A DNA stretch of 64,000 bases from Lachnospiraceae bacterium (GCA_009774145.1 VSND01000019.1:1-64000); one strand, 5' to 3'; positions 1 through 9,179 are shown, counted from the first letter of the stretch. The notes: generated by a model not told the origin, from the sequence alone. Numbers and translations are program-made.

Positions 1-14
1 AAACTCATACACAG

Positions 15-92
15 GAATAACTCTTTCAGGCGGTTTGTATCTTTCTTAAGTATTGGTAACTTAAAGATACCATAAAAGGGTTATTCTTTTTT
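15..92 (+). terminator. Long nested hairpin with T-run, terminator of an unseen upstream gene
   Basis: Three nested stems can be read: positions 15-26 pair with 75-86 (12 bp with wobble), 37-44 with 64-70, and 46-51 with 59-64, around a short loop. The hairpin is followed by six T at 87-92. This is the form of a Rho-independent terminator for a + strand gene that ends before the window. No gene is visible in bases 1-14. Confidence 0.7.
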
Positions 93-568
93 ATTAAAAC
101 TTTTTACTCTCCAGTATAATTGATGAAATATTTAAAAATTGGTAATAATATGCTACGTGGGAAATTTTTATAGTGGCTACAAAAATTATGAAAACACAGA
201 GAAAATCAGTATTTTCAAAAAATATAATGACAAAAAACCCGAAAACACACCATCTGTCACCCCAAGGCTCTCCCAATCTGATCCGTGAGGGCAGCCGTAC
301 CGCAGGATCCGGTCGTGTGGCTGCTGTCATCGAGTGATTGAAAATGTTGGCAATAAAGGTGTTCCATAACGGAGCGCCCTTTTTTGGCAAAATTTTAACA
401 AACAGCTCTGATCTCAAATGCTGTTTTGCCAAATTCTGAATATTTCCTCAATCAGATGATGAAAATTGTGGCAGAATCTGTTAAGATAGAAGAAACACAT
501 CTGTATTCCTCTGGCTGACGAATGCAGGGGACAGATTGAAAAATAAAGCTTATCAGGGGGCAGGATCA
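93..568. other. Long non-coding stretch before the sensor kinase
   Basis: This AT-rich gap of about 475 bases holds no convincing gene. On the minus strand a 36-codon reading frame (ATG at 367, stop at 257) has two cysteines and a weak GGGCG upstream. Its codon use is unremarkable and I do not recognise the peptide. Longer minus-strand frames here lack a ribosome binding site. The GC-rich core (about 250-400) sits between very AT-rich flanks, which could mark a small RNA or a decayed element, but no known RNA family is recognised. Confidence 0.3.
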
Positions 569-3352
569 ATGAGACTGGAGGATTATGAATCGATTCTGGA
601 TTCCCTTCCGTCAACAGGAATCTATGTGATACGGGAAGAGGATCATCGTATTTTATACTTTAACAGCTGCATCAGGGAGAAGATGCCGCGTGTAGACCTG
701 GGGATGGTGTGCCATGAGGTCTGGACCGGGAGCTGCAAAAACTGCCCGCTTCTGTACATTGGGGATCAAAAGGAAAGTAAAAGCATCAATTATGATAATC
801 CCTTTGGGGAAGCGGTGGACATTACAGCAGTCCGAACCATGTGGGGCGACAAAATCCCCGCATTTGTGATCACGATCACTCCTCATATTGAAGTGGCAAA
901 TTATACATTTCATAAGATTATCCGTGGGAACCTCACAGATAACAGTTATGAAGTGGTGAAACCGGAGCCGGGAGAATATGAAGATATCGAAGAGAGGCCG
1001 GAAACGCTGTCCGGGTATCTGAAGTGGTTTGCAAAGAGTAATCTGCTGATGGAAGCCGACCGGAAAAGATTTGAGGGGTTTTCGGATATTGATTACCTTC
1101 GCCGGGAACTGAAAGAAGGGAAAGAGATGGTCAGCTGCAGCTACCGGAAGCGCATTGGAGAGAGCTACCGGTGGTATACGCTGGAATTTATTCCCGATTA
1201 TCAGTATACCGACAGCAGGCAGAGCGTGATGATCTATACAAAGGATGTACACGATGTCTATCGGGAAGGGCTGGAGCGTCAGGAGATCAGTATCCAGGAT
1301 CAGGAACGTCTGGCAGCGGTCGTTCGTTCCCGGTATGGGGTCATGTCGACGATTCATCTGGATACCGGGTTATGTGACCGCGTATATCTGGACAGAGCAG
1401 GCCAGTCGGATCATGTGGTGTCCGGTGATTATGAATATTATATACAGAAGGCAGCCGGCAGCATGATCCATGAAGCAGACAGAGAGCGGTTTTTAAATGC
1501 TTTTGCGCTGGAGCAGCTTCGCCGGAGGGCACAGACGGTCCGAAAATCCAGAGAAGAAGTGTGTGAATACCGCATCCGTGGGAGCTCCGTCCGATGGATA
1601 GAGGACCATATCTTTTTTCTTCGGCAGAAGGATCAGGTGATTGTCAATATTCTTGGAAGGGATGTGACAGAAGAGAAATTTCAGAAGGAAAAAAGTTCGA
1701 TGGAACAGAAGAATCGGGCATTGATTATCAGCAGCATGAGCAGTCTTTTTTTTACCGCCTGCTATGTGGATCTGAAAGATAATACGTTCCAGACAGTAAG
1801 TCAGTACAAAGATATCGGAGAGGTCCTTGGGAGCCGGAGGAATTATGCAGAAGGGATCTGCGCTTATGCCAGTAAATTTGTACACCCGGATGACAGGGAA
1901 GGATATCTGAATACTTTCGGTTATCAAAGGCTTATGGAAGAACTGACGGTAGAACACCCGGTCATGGTTATGGAGTACCGGAAGGTGAACGGCGGCTACG
2001 ATTATGTGAAGGAAGGATGGGTGCGGGCAACGGTGATCCTGGCGGACGAAGAGGAAGGGGGCGCCAGAACGGCGCTGTATGTGGCGCAGGATGTGACGGA
2101 CAGCAAGAGAAAGGAGGAACAGTCTCATCAGATCCTGAAAGATGCATATGAGGCGGCGAAACTGGCGAATGCATCCAAGAGCGATTTTCTGTCCAGAATG
2201 AGTCACGATATCCGTACACCGCTGAATGCGATTATCGGCATGACGATTATTGCAGGGTCTCATCTGGATGATTCTGAACGGGTGAGGGACTGTCTGAACA
2301 AGATTACCGTATCCGGCAGGCATCTGCTGTCTCTGGTCAATGAAGTGCTTGACATGAGCAAGATTGAATCCGGAAAGATCGGTCTGTCAGAAGAAGGTTT
2401 CCATCTTTCGGATCTGCTCCAGAACCTTCTGACAATTATACGTCCGGCAGCAAAAGAGAAAAAGCAGGAACTGTCGCTTCAGGTAATGGAAGTGAAACAT
2501 GAGTACGTGATTGGAGATCAGATGCGGCTCCAGCAGGTGTTTGTGAATATCCTTGGAAATTCTGTGAAATATACACTGCCCGGCGGAAAGATTGAAATGA
2601 AGATCACGGAAAAGCCCTGCAGAGAACATGGCTATGGCTGTTATGAATTCATCTTCCGGGATAACGGGATCGGTATGGATGAGGAATTTGTCAGGCGGAT
2701 ATTTGAACCCTTCAGCCGGGCGGAGGATTCCCGGGTGAGCAAGATCGAAGGGACAGGACTTGGCATGGCCATTGCGCAGAACATCGTGCAGATGATGAAT
2801 GGCACAATTCAGGTAAAGAGTGAAAAAGGCAGGGGAAGTCAGTTTACGGTCACACTGTACCTGAAGCATCAGAATCCGGCGGAGAGAGAGAACGGAACGG
2901 AAACCGGGATAAAAAGTTCCGCAGACCGGACAGCACAGGACCGGATATCCGATCTGTCTTTTGAAGGATATCGGGTGCTTCTGGCAGAGGATAATGAACT
3001 GAACCGGGAGATTGCAGAAGAGCTGATCGGAGAAACCGGAGTAGAACTGGAAACTGTGGAAAACGGAGAAGAGGCTTTACGGATGTATCAGACCCATAAA
3101 GCAGGATATTATGACCTGATCTTTATGGATATCCAGATGCCGGTAATGAACGGTTATGAGGCCACGCGTGCAATCCGAAGTTCCAATCAGAAGGATGCCG
3201 GGACGATTCCTGTTGTTGCCATGACCGCCAATGCATTTGCTGAGGATGTGGCGGAGAGCCAGAAGGCAGGCATGAATGAACATGTCAGCAAGCCTCTGGA
3301 TCCGGAGCTTTTAAGAGAATGTATGGCCAGGTGGCTGAGGGACAGAAAGTAG
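569..3352 (+). CDS. Hybrid sensor histidine kinase / response regulator with PAS domains
   Basis: A 927-residue signalling protein without an obvious membrane segment. The N-terminal 500 residues contain several PAS-like sensor modules. A HisKA dimerisation/phosphoacceptor domain follows (SHDIRTPLNAIIGM, phosphorylated His about residue 546). The HATPase_c ATP-binding domain has an N-box near 657-667 and DNGIGM and GTGLGM glycine boxes. A C-terminal receiver domain carries phospho-acceptor Asp about 854 in FMDIQMPVMNGYEA. The family relays phosphate from His to its own receiver Asp, often onward to another protein. ATG 569 is preferred over TTG 536 because AGGGGG lies 8-14 bases before it. 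There is no output domain and no partner regulator next to it, so the target is unknown. It lies upstream of the c-di-GMP-linked Pel locus, but a link is only a guess. Confidence 0.9.
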   Translation: MRLEDYESILDSLPSTGIYVIREEDHRILYFNSCIREKMPRVDLGMVCHEVWTGSCKNCPLLYIGDQKESKSINYDNPFGEAVDITAVRTMWGDKIPAFVITITPHIEVANYTFHKIIRGNLTDNSYEVVKPEPGEYEDIEERPETLSGYLKWFAKSNLLMEADRKRFEGFSDIDYLRRELKEGKEMVSCSYRKRIGESYRWYTLEFIPDYQYTDSRQSVMIYTKDVHDVYREGLERQEISIQDQERLAAVVRSRYGVMSTIHLDTGLCDRVYLDRAGQSDHVVSGDYEYYIQKAAGSMIHEADRERFLNAFALEQLRRRAQTVRKSREEVCEYRIRGSSVRWIEDHIFFLRQKDQVIVNILGRDVTEEKFQKEKSSMEQKNRALIISSMSSLFFTACYVDLKDNTFQTVSQYKDIGEVLGSRRNYAEGICAYASKFVHPDDREGYLNTFGYQRLMEELTVEHPVMVMEYRKVNGGYDYVKEGWVRATVILADEEEGGARTALYVAQDVTDSKRKEEQSHQILKDAYEAAKLANASKSDFLSRMSHDIRTPLNAIIGMTIIAGSHLDDSERVRDCLNKITVSGRHLLSLVNEVLDMSKIESGKIGLSEEGFHLSDLLQNLLTIIRPAAKEKKQELSLQVMEVKHEYVIGDQMRLQQVFVNILGNSVKYTLPGGKIEMKITEKPCREHGYGCYEFIFRDNGIGMDEEFVRRIFEPFSRAEDSRVSKIEGTGLGMAIAQNIVQMMNGTIQVKSEKGRGSQFTVTLYLKHQNPAERENGTETGIKSSADRTAQDRISDLSFEGYRVLLAEDNELNREIAEELIGETGVELETVENGEEALRMYQTHKAGYYDLIFMDIQMPVMNGYEATRAIRSSNQKDAGTIPVVAMTANAFAEDVAESQKAGMNEHVSKPLDPELLRECMARWLRDRK

Positions 3353-3457
3353 TATAAGGTTCCCGGGATGGGGCTGCTTCTGTCTCTGAAGAAACAGCCA
3401 AAGAAATATGAGAGAGACTGCAGGCAGACAGATGGTGAGAAAGAAGGGATTTTATAT

Positions 3458-3486
3458 TTGCATTTTTGGAAAGACTGTGCTATAAT
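3458..3486 (+). promoter_or_regulatory. Promoter of the tRNA-Val gene
   Basis: TTGCAT at 3458-3463 and a perfect TATAAT at 3481-3486 are separated by 17 bases. The tRNA begins ten bases after the -10 box, as expected for a stable-RNA promoter. Confidence 0.8.
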
Positions 3487-3495
3487 TCATCATAT

Positions 3496-3568
3496 GGAGA
3501 TATAGCTCAGCTGGGAGAGCATCTGCTTGACGTGTAGAGGGTCACAGGTTCGAGTCCTGCTATCTCCA
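3496..3568 (+). tRNA. tRNA-Val (anticodon GAC)
   Basis: A 73-nt cloverleaf. The acceptor stem GGAGATA pairs with TATCTCC, with discriminator A. The D arm is GCTC...GAGC. The anticodon stem TCTGC/GTAGA encloses the loop TTGACGT, giving anticodon GAC, which reads valine codons GUC and GUU. The T arm has the TTCGAGT loop; its outermost pair is an A-C mismatch. No CCA is encoded, so it must be added after transcription. Confidence 0.93.
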
Positions 3569-3903
3569 TTTTTTATTGTCCTGTCAGGGGCTGACGCAAA
3601 ATAAGATGATGCTGCAATATATGGATGAAATCCACAGGGGCGCTGCGCCGTATATTGTCTGAATCTGTTATTTGGCGGCAGCCTCTTTTTGATTCCGCAG
3701 CGCATCCGGGAAGGTGCTGCCGCCGGACTTTTGCTGCTGTTTAAACACCTGCAGGCCTCCAGAGCAGGAATGAACGGCAACCGGCTTTTCCGGCAGTTTT
3801 CAAACGCGGGATATACGGATTGTTATTAAGCTCTGAAAATGATATGATAGAAAGAAAGTTCCGACTGTAAAAGAAGACAGAAAAATACACGGAGGTAAAA
3901 GAT
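3569..3903 (+). other. Intergenic region with a large imperfect hairpin
   Basis: Just after the tRNA, positions 3586-3686 fold back on themselves: AGGGGCTG (3586) with CAGCCTCT (3679), then CAATATA-TGG with CCG-TATATTG further in. Five T follow the outer arm. It could be the tRNA terminator or a small hairpin element. The remainder to 3819 shows nothing clear; the acylphosphatase promoter is at 3820-3848. Confidence 0.5.
3820..3848 (+). promoter_or_regulatory. Promoter of acylphosphatase gene
   Basis: TTGTTA at 3820-3825, a 17-base spacer and TATGAT at 3843-3848 fit the housekeeping sigma-factor consensus, 56 bases before the start codon. Confidence 0.6.
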
Positions 3904-4173
3904 ATGCGGATACGAAAACATATTCAGTTTTATGGAAGAGTGCAGGGAGTAGGATTTCGGTACCATGCCACTTATAAGGCGCGGTTTCTTGGACTGACCG
4001 GATGGGTCCGTAACTGTTATGACGGAACTGTGGAGATGGAGGTTCAGGGAGAGCCGGAGATTATTGACGATCTTCTTCTGTATTTGCACAGACAGAAATT
4101 TATCCGGATCGACCGGATGGATGAAGAGAAGATTGATCTGAAGGAAGAGAAAGAGTTCAGAGAAAGAGGATAA
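3904..4173 (+). CDS. acyP: Acylphosphatase
   Basis: An 89-residue cytosolic enzyme of the usual size for the family, which hydrolyses acyl phosphates such as acetyl phosphate or 1,3-bisphosphoglycerate. The signature GRVQGVGFR near residues 10-18 holds the phosphate-binding loop and the catalytic Arg. GWVRNCYDGTV near 35-45 holds the catalytic Asn. The ribosome binding site GGAGGT sits nine bases before the ATG. The next gene starts 59 bases later, so the two are probably co-transcribed. Confidence 0.92.
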   Translation: MRIRKHIQFYGRVQGVGFRYHATYKARFLGLTGWVRNCYDGTVEMEVQGEPEIIDDLLLYLHRQKFIRIDRMDEEKIDLKEEKEFRERG

Positions 4174-4232
4174 GAGAATGAGGAGCTGCAAAGGCAGAAG
4201 GTGTGTCGCAGAGCTTCCGGAAAGGACGAATT

Positions 4233-4874
4233 ATGAGTGTAAATTATCATGCCAGTCAGAGCAGGGGCGTTTTGTTTTCTGAATATGAAGTGGTATGCAG
4301 GCAGTGGCGGGAGAAATTTTCCGGCTATGATCCGGGGAGGATTGCCCGGATCCTGCATCTGGAAACGGATGAGAACGATCTGTATCTGACCTATTTTCAA
4401 TGCCGCTATCGGCTTCGGCTGAAAGACGGCGTTCTGGAAAAGCAGGAGGAAGGTGAGAAATGGTCTGAGGAACTTTACTTTAATGAATCCATGGCGCTGT
4501 ATCATCTGCTTTCTTATACGAAGGATCTTCCGGTGGTATCCGGAAAATGGGTTCCAAGCCATACGGTTGACGGTGTGGTGTGCCGGAATCCGGCGGTTCA
4601 GGATCCGCTGCTTACGCCGTTTGAAGTAAAATATGCAGGGAAGATGGAAGAACTGAAGGCAGCCTGTCTGTCAGCAGGAGGCAGGGAACTGGAGACCGGA
4701 GATGCAGCGTACGAATTTGAGGTCTTTCCATATCTGCATCTTCGTCTGGTGTTCTGGGACAGGGATGAAGATTTTCCGGCGCAGGTTCAGATTCTTGTGG
4801 ACCAGTGCGTGACAGATTTTGTGCATTATGAGACGATCGGATGTATGATATCGGATCTGCTGGAGAAGCTGTAA
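4233..4874 (+). CDS. DUF3786-like protein of unknown function
   Basis: A 213-residue soluble protein. Its pattern (LETDENDLYLTYFQCRYRL early, LPVVSGKWVP in the middle, YEFEVFPYLHLRLVFWDRDEDFPA near the end) resembles DUF3786 proteins of Clostridia, whose function is not known. No signal peptide or membrane segment is seen. ATG 4233 is chosen over an upstream GTG (4203) because AAAGGA precedes it at a normal distance. Confidence 0.6.
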   Translation: MSVNYHASQSRGVLFSEYEVVCRQWREKFSGYDPGRIARILHLETDENDLYLTYFQCRYRLRLKDGVLEKQEEGEKWSEELYFNESMALYHLLSYTKDLPVVSGKWVPSHTVDGVVCRNPAVQDPLLTPFEVKYAGKMEELKAACLSAGGRELETGDAAYEFEVFPYLHLRLVFWDRDEDFPAQVQILVDQCVTDFVHYETIGCMISDLLEKL

Positions 4875-5131
4875 GAAATCCGGCGGTTCATGCGGCCGGG
4901 AAAGCGGACTTACGGCGGCAGCTGTATTGCTCGCTCCGTTTGTAAGCGGGGCGCTGCCTGGACCGGTGCTTTTCCATATGGTTGTATCATTGGTTCTTAC
5001 GAATGAAAGGGATTACAGACGATAAAATGCAGGTTGGATCAGGGAGCTGGAGCGTCCAGCATACGCATGTATTGGCAGAAGTGTTCGGAAAAACATATGA
5101 TATGGGGAAAAGACAATGAGGATTGTTACTT

Positions 5132-5662
5132 ATGGCAATGGATTTTGACCCCAGAGGATGGAACAGAAGACCGGTATACCTGTCGGTGACCGGAGTGATC
5201 ACGCAGATGCAGATGACGACGGTAAACGGAAGCGGATACGGCGGATGCACACAGCTGATTACCGTGGAGGATGAGGAAGGCGGGACCACGAACTTCTTCA
5301 TGAATGCAAATACGTATGTAGTAAACTTTGAGACGCTGTATGAAAGCATGCCCGTAACCGTATTTTACAGCGGCAATCAGGCGGCGCCTCTGATCTACCC
5401 GCCGCAGTTTGTAGCGGCAGTCGTTGCGCCTCAGGTTGAAGGGCAGATGGTAACCGTGGCTTATTTCAACAACGTGCTGACGGCGTCCGACCAGTCGCTG
5501 AAGCTGAATCTTTCCCCGGCTACGGAAGTGGTCACAAGAAATAATCAGACCTTTTACGGAAATCCGGGCGGAAATACGCTGGTTGTCCTGTACAGTTCCA
5601 CGACCAGAAGCGTTCCGCCACAGACATCTCCGGATAAGATTATTGTGATGTGCGGGATGTAG
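5132..5662 (+). CDS. Unrecognised beta-rich protein
   Basis: A 176-residue protein I do not recognise. It is rich in V, T, N, G and Y, with alternating hydrophobic residues (VYLSVTGVITQMQMTTVNG, MPVTVFYSG, NTLVVLYSSTTRSV). This suggests beta strands, perhaps two OB-like or barrel-like halves. There is no signal peptide, so it is probably cytosolic. Start ATG 5132 follows GAGG by ten bases; a TTG nine bases upstream is possible. The 257 bases before it hold only short frames. One of these, ending at about 5023, reads like a 40-residue hydrophobic tail of a lost gene. Confidence 0.55.
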   Translation: MAMDFDPRGWNRRPVYLSVTGVITQMQMTTVNGSGYGGCTQLITVEDEEGGTTNFFMNANTYVVNFETLYESMPVTVFYSGNQAAPLIYPPQFVAAVVAPQVEGQMVTVAYFNNVLTASDQSLKLNLSPATEVVTRNNQTFYGNPGGNTLVVLYSSTTRSVPPQTSPDKIIVMCGM

Positions 5663-5765
5663 TTCGTCTCCTGGTGCATACGCAGATCTGCTGAAACCGT
5701 GCCTGCCCGGACTGAAAACGGATGCAGGCAGATGAAGAAGTGAAAAAAGTAGAGAATGTTTCTGC

Positions 5766-5800
5766 AAAGGTGCGTCAGAAAAGGCGCACCTTTGTAATTT
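5766..5800 (+). terminator. Intrinsic terminator
   Basis: AAAGGTGCG (5766-5774) pairs with CGCACCTTT (5785-5793) around a ten-base loop, followed by a T-rich tract. It ends the acylphosphatase-side transcript before the Pel operon promoter. Confidence 0.75.
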
Positions 5801-5924
5801 TATGTTATACGCACAGGCGATGAAATCTGCCGCAGTGTACGCAGTTTATCCTGCGCGTGAGTCAGGCTGCATGGCAAATTTTTGTGACTGCGGGTATATA
5901 TTGCCAGTTATGAATGTTTCAATA

Positions 5925-5952
5925 TTGACATTTATAGTGAAAATGCTATAAT
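5925..5952 (+). promoter_or_regulatory. Promoter of the Pel-type operon
   Basis: A perfect TTGACA (5925-5930), a 16-base spacer and a perfect TATAAT (5947-5952) lie 64 bases before the first gene. The 5801-5924 stretch upstream shows no gene. The strong consensus suggests constitutive transcription, with control of the pathway more likely at the protein level. Confidence 0.8.
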
Positions 5953-6015
5953 TTTTAATTATATAAGCAGGATTTTAAGACCCCGCCACAGGCAGGAGGA
6001 TAAAATTACAGAGGG

Positions 6016-8208
6016 GTGGAAAAATTGGTTGTATTTCTGATAGGCGGAAGCGGTGTGCTGATGAATGCGCTGATTGATAAAATGAATAAAAACGGGCATC
6101 GTGTTTATCTGCTGACAGGGCACAGGGACAACAGAGGCTCCTATAAACGTGTGTTCGAAAGATATGATTTTCCTTATGACAGCGTAAGTATCAAAGACAT
6201 TTTTGAAAGCATCCGACCGGATTTGACCATATTTACAGGAGCTTATGATACCAACTTTGACTGGGAGACCATATCCAGACAGGAGGCTGTGCGGTACATG
6301 ACAGGCCTGATGAATATTCTGTCTGCATGCAGCATGATCAGGTCCGGAAGATTTGTATATCTTTCTTCGGAAGAGGTGTTCGGGGATCCTTATATGGATT
6401 ATATTTTCGAGGAAGAACCGGTGTCGCCCAAAGGGTTCAGGGCGCTTGCGCTGGCTCAGGGTGAAGAGACATGTGCCAATTATCGAAAGACCCAGGGCAC
6501 AGATACGATGATCCTGCGCTTTGATCATATGTACTGGGTGCCGGAAAAGGGCAAAAAAGAAGACGCACCCTGCTTTCGGATGTGTCTGGAAGCGCTGAAG
6601 ACCGAAAAGATCTCTGCCAACAGCCGGAGAACGTTCTCCATGATCCATCTGAATGATGCGGTGGAGATGGCATATAAAGTATTTGTGAAAGAAGAACCGG
6701 AGCACTCTCTTTATCATATTTCTTCGATGGAAGCGGTCGGGGAGCTGCAGCTTGCCGAGAAGATGAAAGAGGTCATGGGCTCCGGCATTACCGTCGCAGA
6801 TACTGCAGTCGGGGTAGGAAGCAGACTGATTCTGAATGCTGACAGGTACCGGAATGAGTTTCCGCATGAGATATTTCATCATTATGAAAGCGGGACTGCA
6901 CAGGTGGCTCAGTTCATGATGCGCCACAGCGGTTCTTTTATCACAGAGGAAGACAGCGGAGCCGGAGCGGCGGTGAAGGTATGGAAGCACATAAAAGAAA
7001 TTGCGGCAGCAATGGTTCCTTTTATGGAAAGTCTGGTGCTGTTCCTTCCTTTTTTTCTGCTGAGCAGAGTGGCGGCTGACAGTGCGTTTATTGCCCGGCT
7101 GGATTTTTATCTGTTGTATGTGCTGCTTCTGTCGGTGGTTCACGGGCAGCAGCAGGCTGTCTTTTCCGCGCTTCTTGCGTCGGCAGGCTACTGTCTGCTG
7201 CAGATGCATGAGCGCACCGGTTTTGAGGTGCTTCTGGATTATAATACATATGTATGGATGGTGCAGCTTTTTATTGTCGGACTGACGGTCGGGTATATGA
7301 GAGATCAGCTCAGGTATGTCCGGAATGAGAACAGATCCAGAGTTCAGTATCTGAGCGGCCAGCTCAAGGATATTGAAGACATCAATGACAGCAATGTCAG
7401 GATGAAGCATAATTTTGAGGAACAGATCGTCAACCATAAGGAAAGCCTTGGAAAGATCTATGAGATTTCTTCCTCTCTGGAACAGTATGGACCGGAGGAG
7501 GTGCTGTTTTATGCTGCCCAGGTGCTTTCAAAACTGATGGATACCGCAGATGCGGCGGTATATACGGTGGCGAACGGTGATTATGCAAGGCTGTTTTCTG
7601 CCACGTCTCCGGAAGCGCGCAGGCTTGGAAATTCGATCAAATATACAGCAATGGAGGAGATGTATGAGGAACTGAAGGCACACAGAGTCTATGTCAACCG
7701 GAATATGGAAGAGAAGATGCCTGTGATGGCCAGTGCCGTCTATACAGAAGAGGGCATGCAGCTGATCCTGATGCTGTGGAGTATCCCGTGGCAGCGTATG
7801 ACGCTTGGAGAGGCGAACAGACTGACCATTGTGGGTTCTTTGATCCAGAATGCAGTCGTGCATGCGAATCGTTATCTGGAAGCGCTCAGGAACCGGCGTT
7901 ATGTAGAGGGAACAAATGTTCTGGACGAGGAGGCGTTTACGCATCTGGCAAAAGCGTTTTCGGATGCCCGCGACAAGGGGCTGGCAGAGTATGTGCTGCT
8001 GGAGATTCTGGCGGAAGAGCAGGATTACGAAAGCGTGGCAGGGACGCTGGGCAACGCCATACGCCAGACGGATTATCTTGGAATCCTCAGGGGCGGCAGA
8101 CTGTATGCGCTTTTGCCTAATACGAATGTGGAAAATATCGGAGGCATTATAGACCGCTTTGGAGCATCCGGCTACAGGTGTCGGATCGACGAGGAGGCAG
8201 TCATATGA
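6016..8208 (+). CDS. pelD: PelD-like c-di-GMP receptor fused to an N-terminal epimerase-like domain
   Basis: A 730-residue inner-membrane protein. Residues 1-310 form a Rossmann-type NAD-dependent epimerase/dehydratase-like domain (VVFLIGGSGVLMNALI at the start). The usual YxxxK catalytic pair is not visible at the expected place, where KGFRALALAQGEE is found, so this domain may be non-catalytic. About four membrane segments follow (330-425), then a short coiled coil, a GAF-like domain (480-615) and a degenerate GGDEF domain (633-730). In the last, GGDEF is replaced by RGGRLY (692-697), but the RxxD inhibitory site RQTD (683-686) is kept five residues before it. PelD proteins bind cyclic di-GMP there to activate Pel polymer synthesis. 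Start: GTG 6016; TTG 6025, with GAGGGGTGG just before it, is an alternative. Confidence 0.75.
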   Translation: MEKLVVFLIGGSGVLMNALIDKMNKNGHRVYLLTGHRDNRGSYKRVFERYDFPYDSVSIKDIFESIRPDLTIFTGAYDTNFDWETISRQEAVRYMTGLMNILSACSMIRSGRFVYLSSEEVFGDPYMDYIFEEEPVSPKGFRALALAQGEETCANYRKTQGTDTMILRFDHMYWVPEKGKKEDAPCFRMCLEALKTEKISANSRRTFSMIHLNDAVEMAYKVFVKEEPEHSLYHISSMEAVGELQLAEKMKEVMGSGITVADTAVGVGSRLILNADRYRNEFPHEIFHHYESGTAQVAQFMMRHSGSFITEEDSGAGAAVKVWKHIKEIAAAMVPFMESLVLFLPFFLLSRVAADSAFIARLDFYLLYVLLLSVVHGQQQAVFSALLASAGYCLLQMHERTGFEVLLDYNTYVWMVQLFIVGLTVGYMRDQLRYVRNENRSRVQYLSGQLKDIEDINDSNVRMKHNFEEQIVNHKESLGKIYEISSSLEQYGPEEVLFYAAQVLSKLMDTADAAVYTVANGDYARLFSATSPEARRLGNSIKYTAMEEMYEELKAHRVYVNRNMEEKMPVMASAVYTEEGMQLILMLWSIPWQRMTLGEANRLTIVGSLIQNAVVHANRYLEALRNRRYVEGTNVLDEEAFTHLAKAFSDARDKGLAEYVLLEILAEEQDYESVAGTLGNAIRQTDYLGILRGGRLYALLPNTNVENIGGIIDRFGASGYRCRIDEEAVI

Positions 8209-9179
8209 TGCTGGCGAGGGATGAATACTTTTTTCTGATTATTCTGTTCGTGAATCTGGTCATCTCTGTGATCTATCTGCTGGCGGGTGTGTTTTTTGTA
8301 GTTCCTGCGCATGCGCTGGCGGCCAGGGAAGAGGACGAGGAGATATTATATGACAACCGGAGGACGTACCTGTTCCGGTTTATCGTGATGGTTTTGTGTC
8401 CTGTCATTGTTCCGCTGTTTTTCTTTATGGGACATCTGTGCTACCTGATCCTGTTCTGGAAGAAAGCGGATCTGGCGGATGTGATTTTCAGTAAGGAACG
8501 TGTGAAGACCAATCTGAAAGCGGATGAAGATGCGGAGCGCAACATCATTCCTCTGGAAGAGGCCATTCTGGTCAATGAAAAGAAAGATCTGCGCATGGTG
8601 CTGATGAACGTGATGAGAAAAGATGTCAGGAATTCTCTGGCTTCCATCACTCTGGCGCTGGAGAGCGAAGACTCGGAAACCTCTCACTATGCAGCAGCCG
8701 TATTGTCCGACGAGCTGAACAAATTCCGGATCTGTGTGCAGAAGCTGCGCAGGCAGATTCGTGAGGAGGAGTTTGATGAGACGGAATGTGAGGAGATGCT
8801 TCTTGACTATATGGACGATATTCTGAAGCAGCGTATCTTTTCCGACCATGAACAGCGTAAATTTGTAAAAATCATGGAAGAGACGGCCGAATCGCTGTAT
8901 GGGAAAGACCGCTTAAAGATTACCCTGAAGCAGTATGAGATGGTCTGTCTGCGGATACTGGAGATGAAAGATTTTGAGACTTCCGGAAAATGGTGTCTGC
9001 GGATGGCGGATCAGTATCCGGATGAACTGTCGGCATATACCTGCAAACTGAAATATTATTTTGCCAGTCAGGACAGAGAGGCTTTTTTTGACACGCTGGA
9101 TGCGCTGAGGAAGTCGGATGTGGTGATCGACAGCGAGACGCTGGAACTGATTCGGATCTTCAGTTTAAGGAGGCAATAA
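8205..9179 (+). CDS. pelE: PelE-like membrane protein
   Basis: A 324-residue protein with two strong N-terminal membrane segments (about residues 9-30 and 55-85) and a long charged helical cytoplasmic part rich in K, E and D that could form TPR-like repeats. Size, topology and position directly after pelD match PelE, a component of the PelD-E-F-G inner-membrane synthase complex. ATG 8205 overlaps the pelD stop (ATGA) with GAGGAGG just upstream, implying translational coupling. Assignment rests on synteny and topology rather than a catalytic motif. Confidence 0.65.
   Translation: MMLARDEYFFLIILFVNLVISVIYLLAGVFFVVPAHALAAREEDEEILYDNRRTYLFRFIVMVLCPVIVPLFFFMGHLCYLILFWKKADLADVIFSKERVKTNLKADEDAERNIIPLEEAILVNEKKDLRMVLMNVMRKDVRNSLASITLALESEDSETSHYAAAVLSDELNKFRICVQKLRRQIREEEFDETECEEMLLDYMDDILKQRIFSDHEQRKFVKIMEETAESLYGKDRLKITLKQYEMVCLRILEMKDFETSGKWCLRMADQYPDELSAYTCKLKYYFASQDREAFFDTLDALRKSDVVIDSETLELIRIFSLRRQ

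Noticed and set aside
94..432. 112-residue minus-strand frame in the first gap
   Set aside because: No ribosome binding site, skewed composition and an end rich in Phe/Ile typical of AT-rich noncoding sequence.
3490..3780. Minus-strand open frame with the peptide ending SRTRTCDPLHVKQML...
   Set aside because: It is the antisense of the tRNA-Val gene; this peptide is a well-known false protein from tRNA loci.
5959..7437. Long minus-strand frame opposite the PelD-like gene
   Set aside because: Composition is His/Ile/Arg-rich as expected for antisense of a real gene, and no ribosome binding site or known motif is present.
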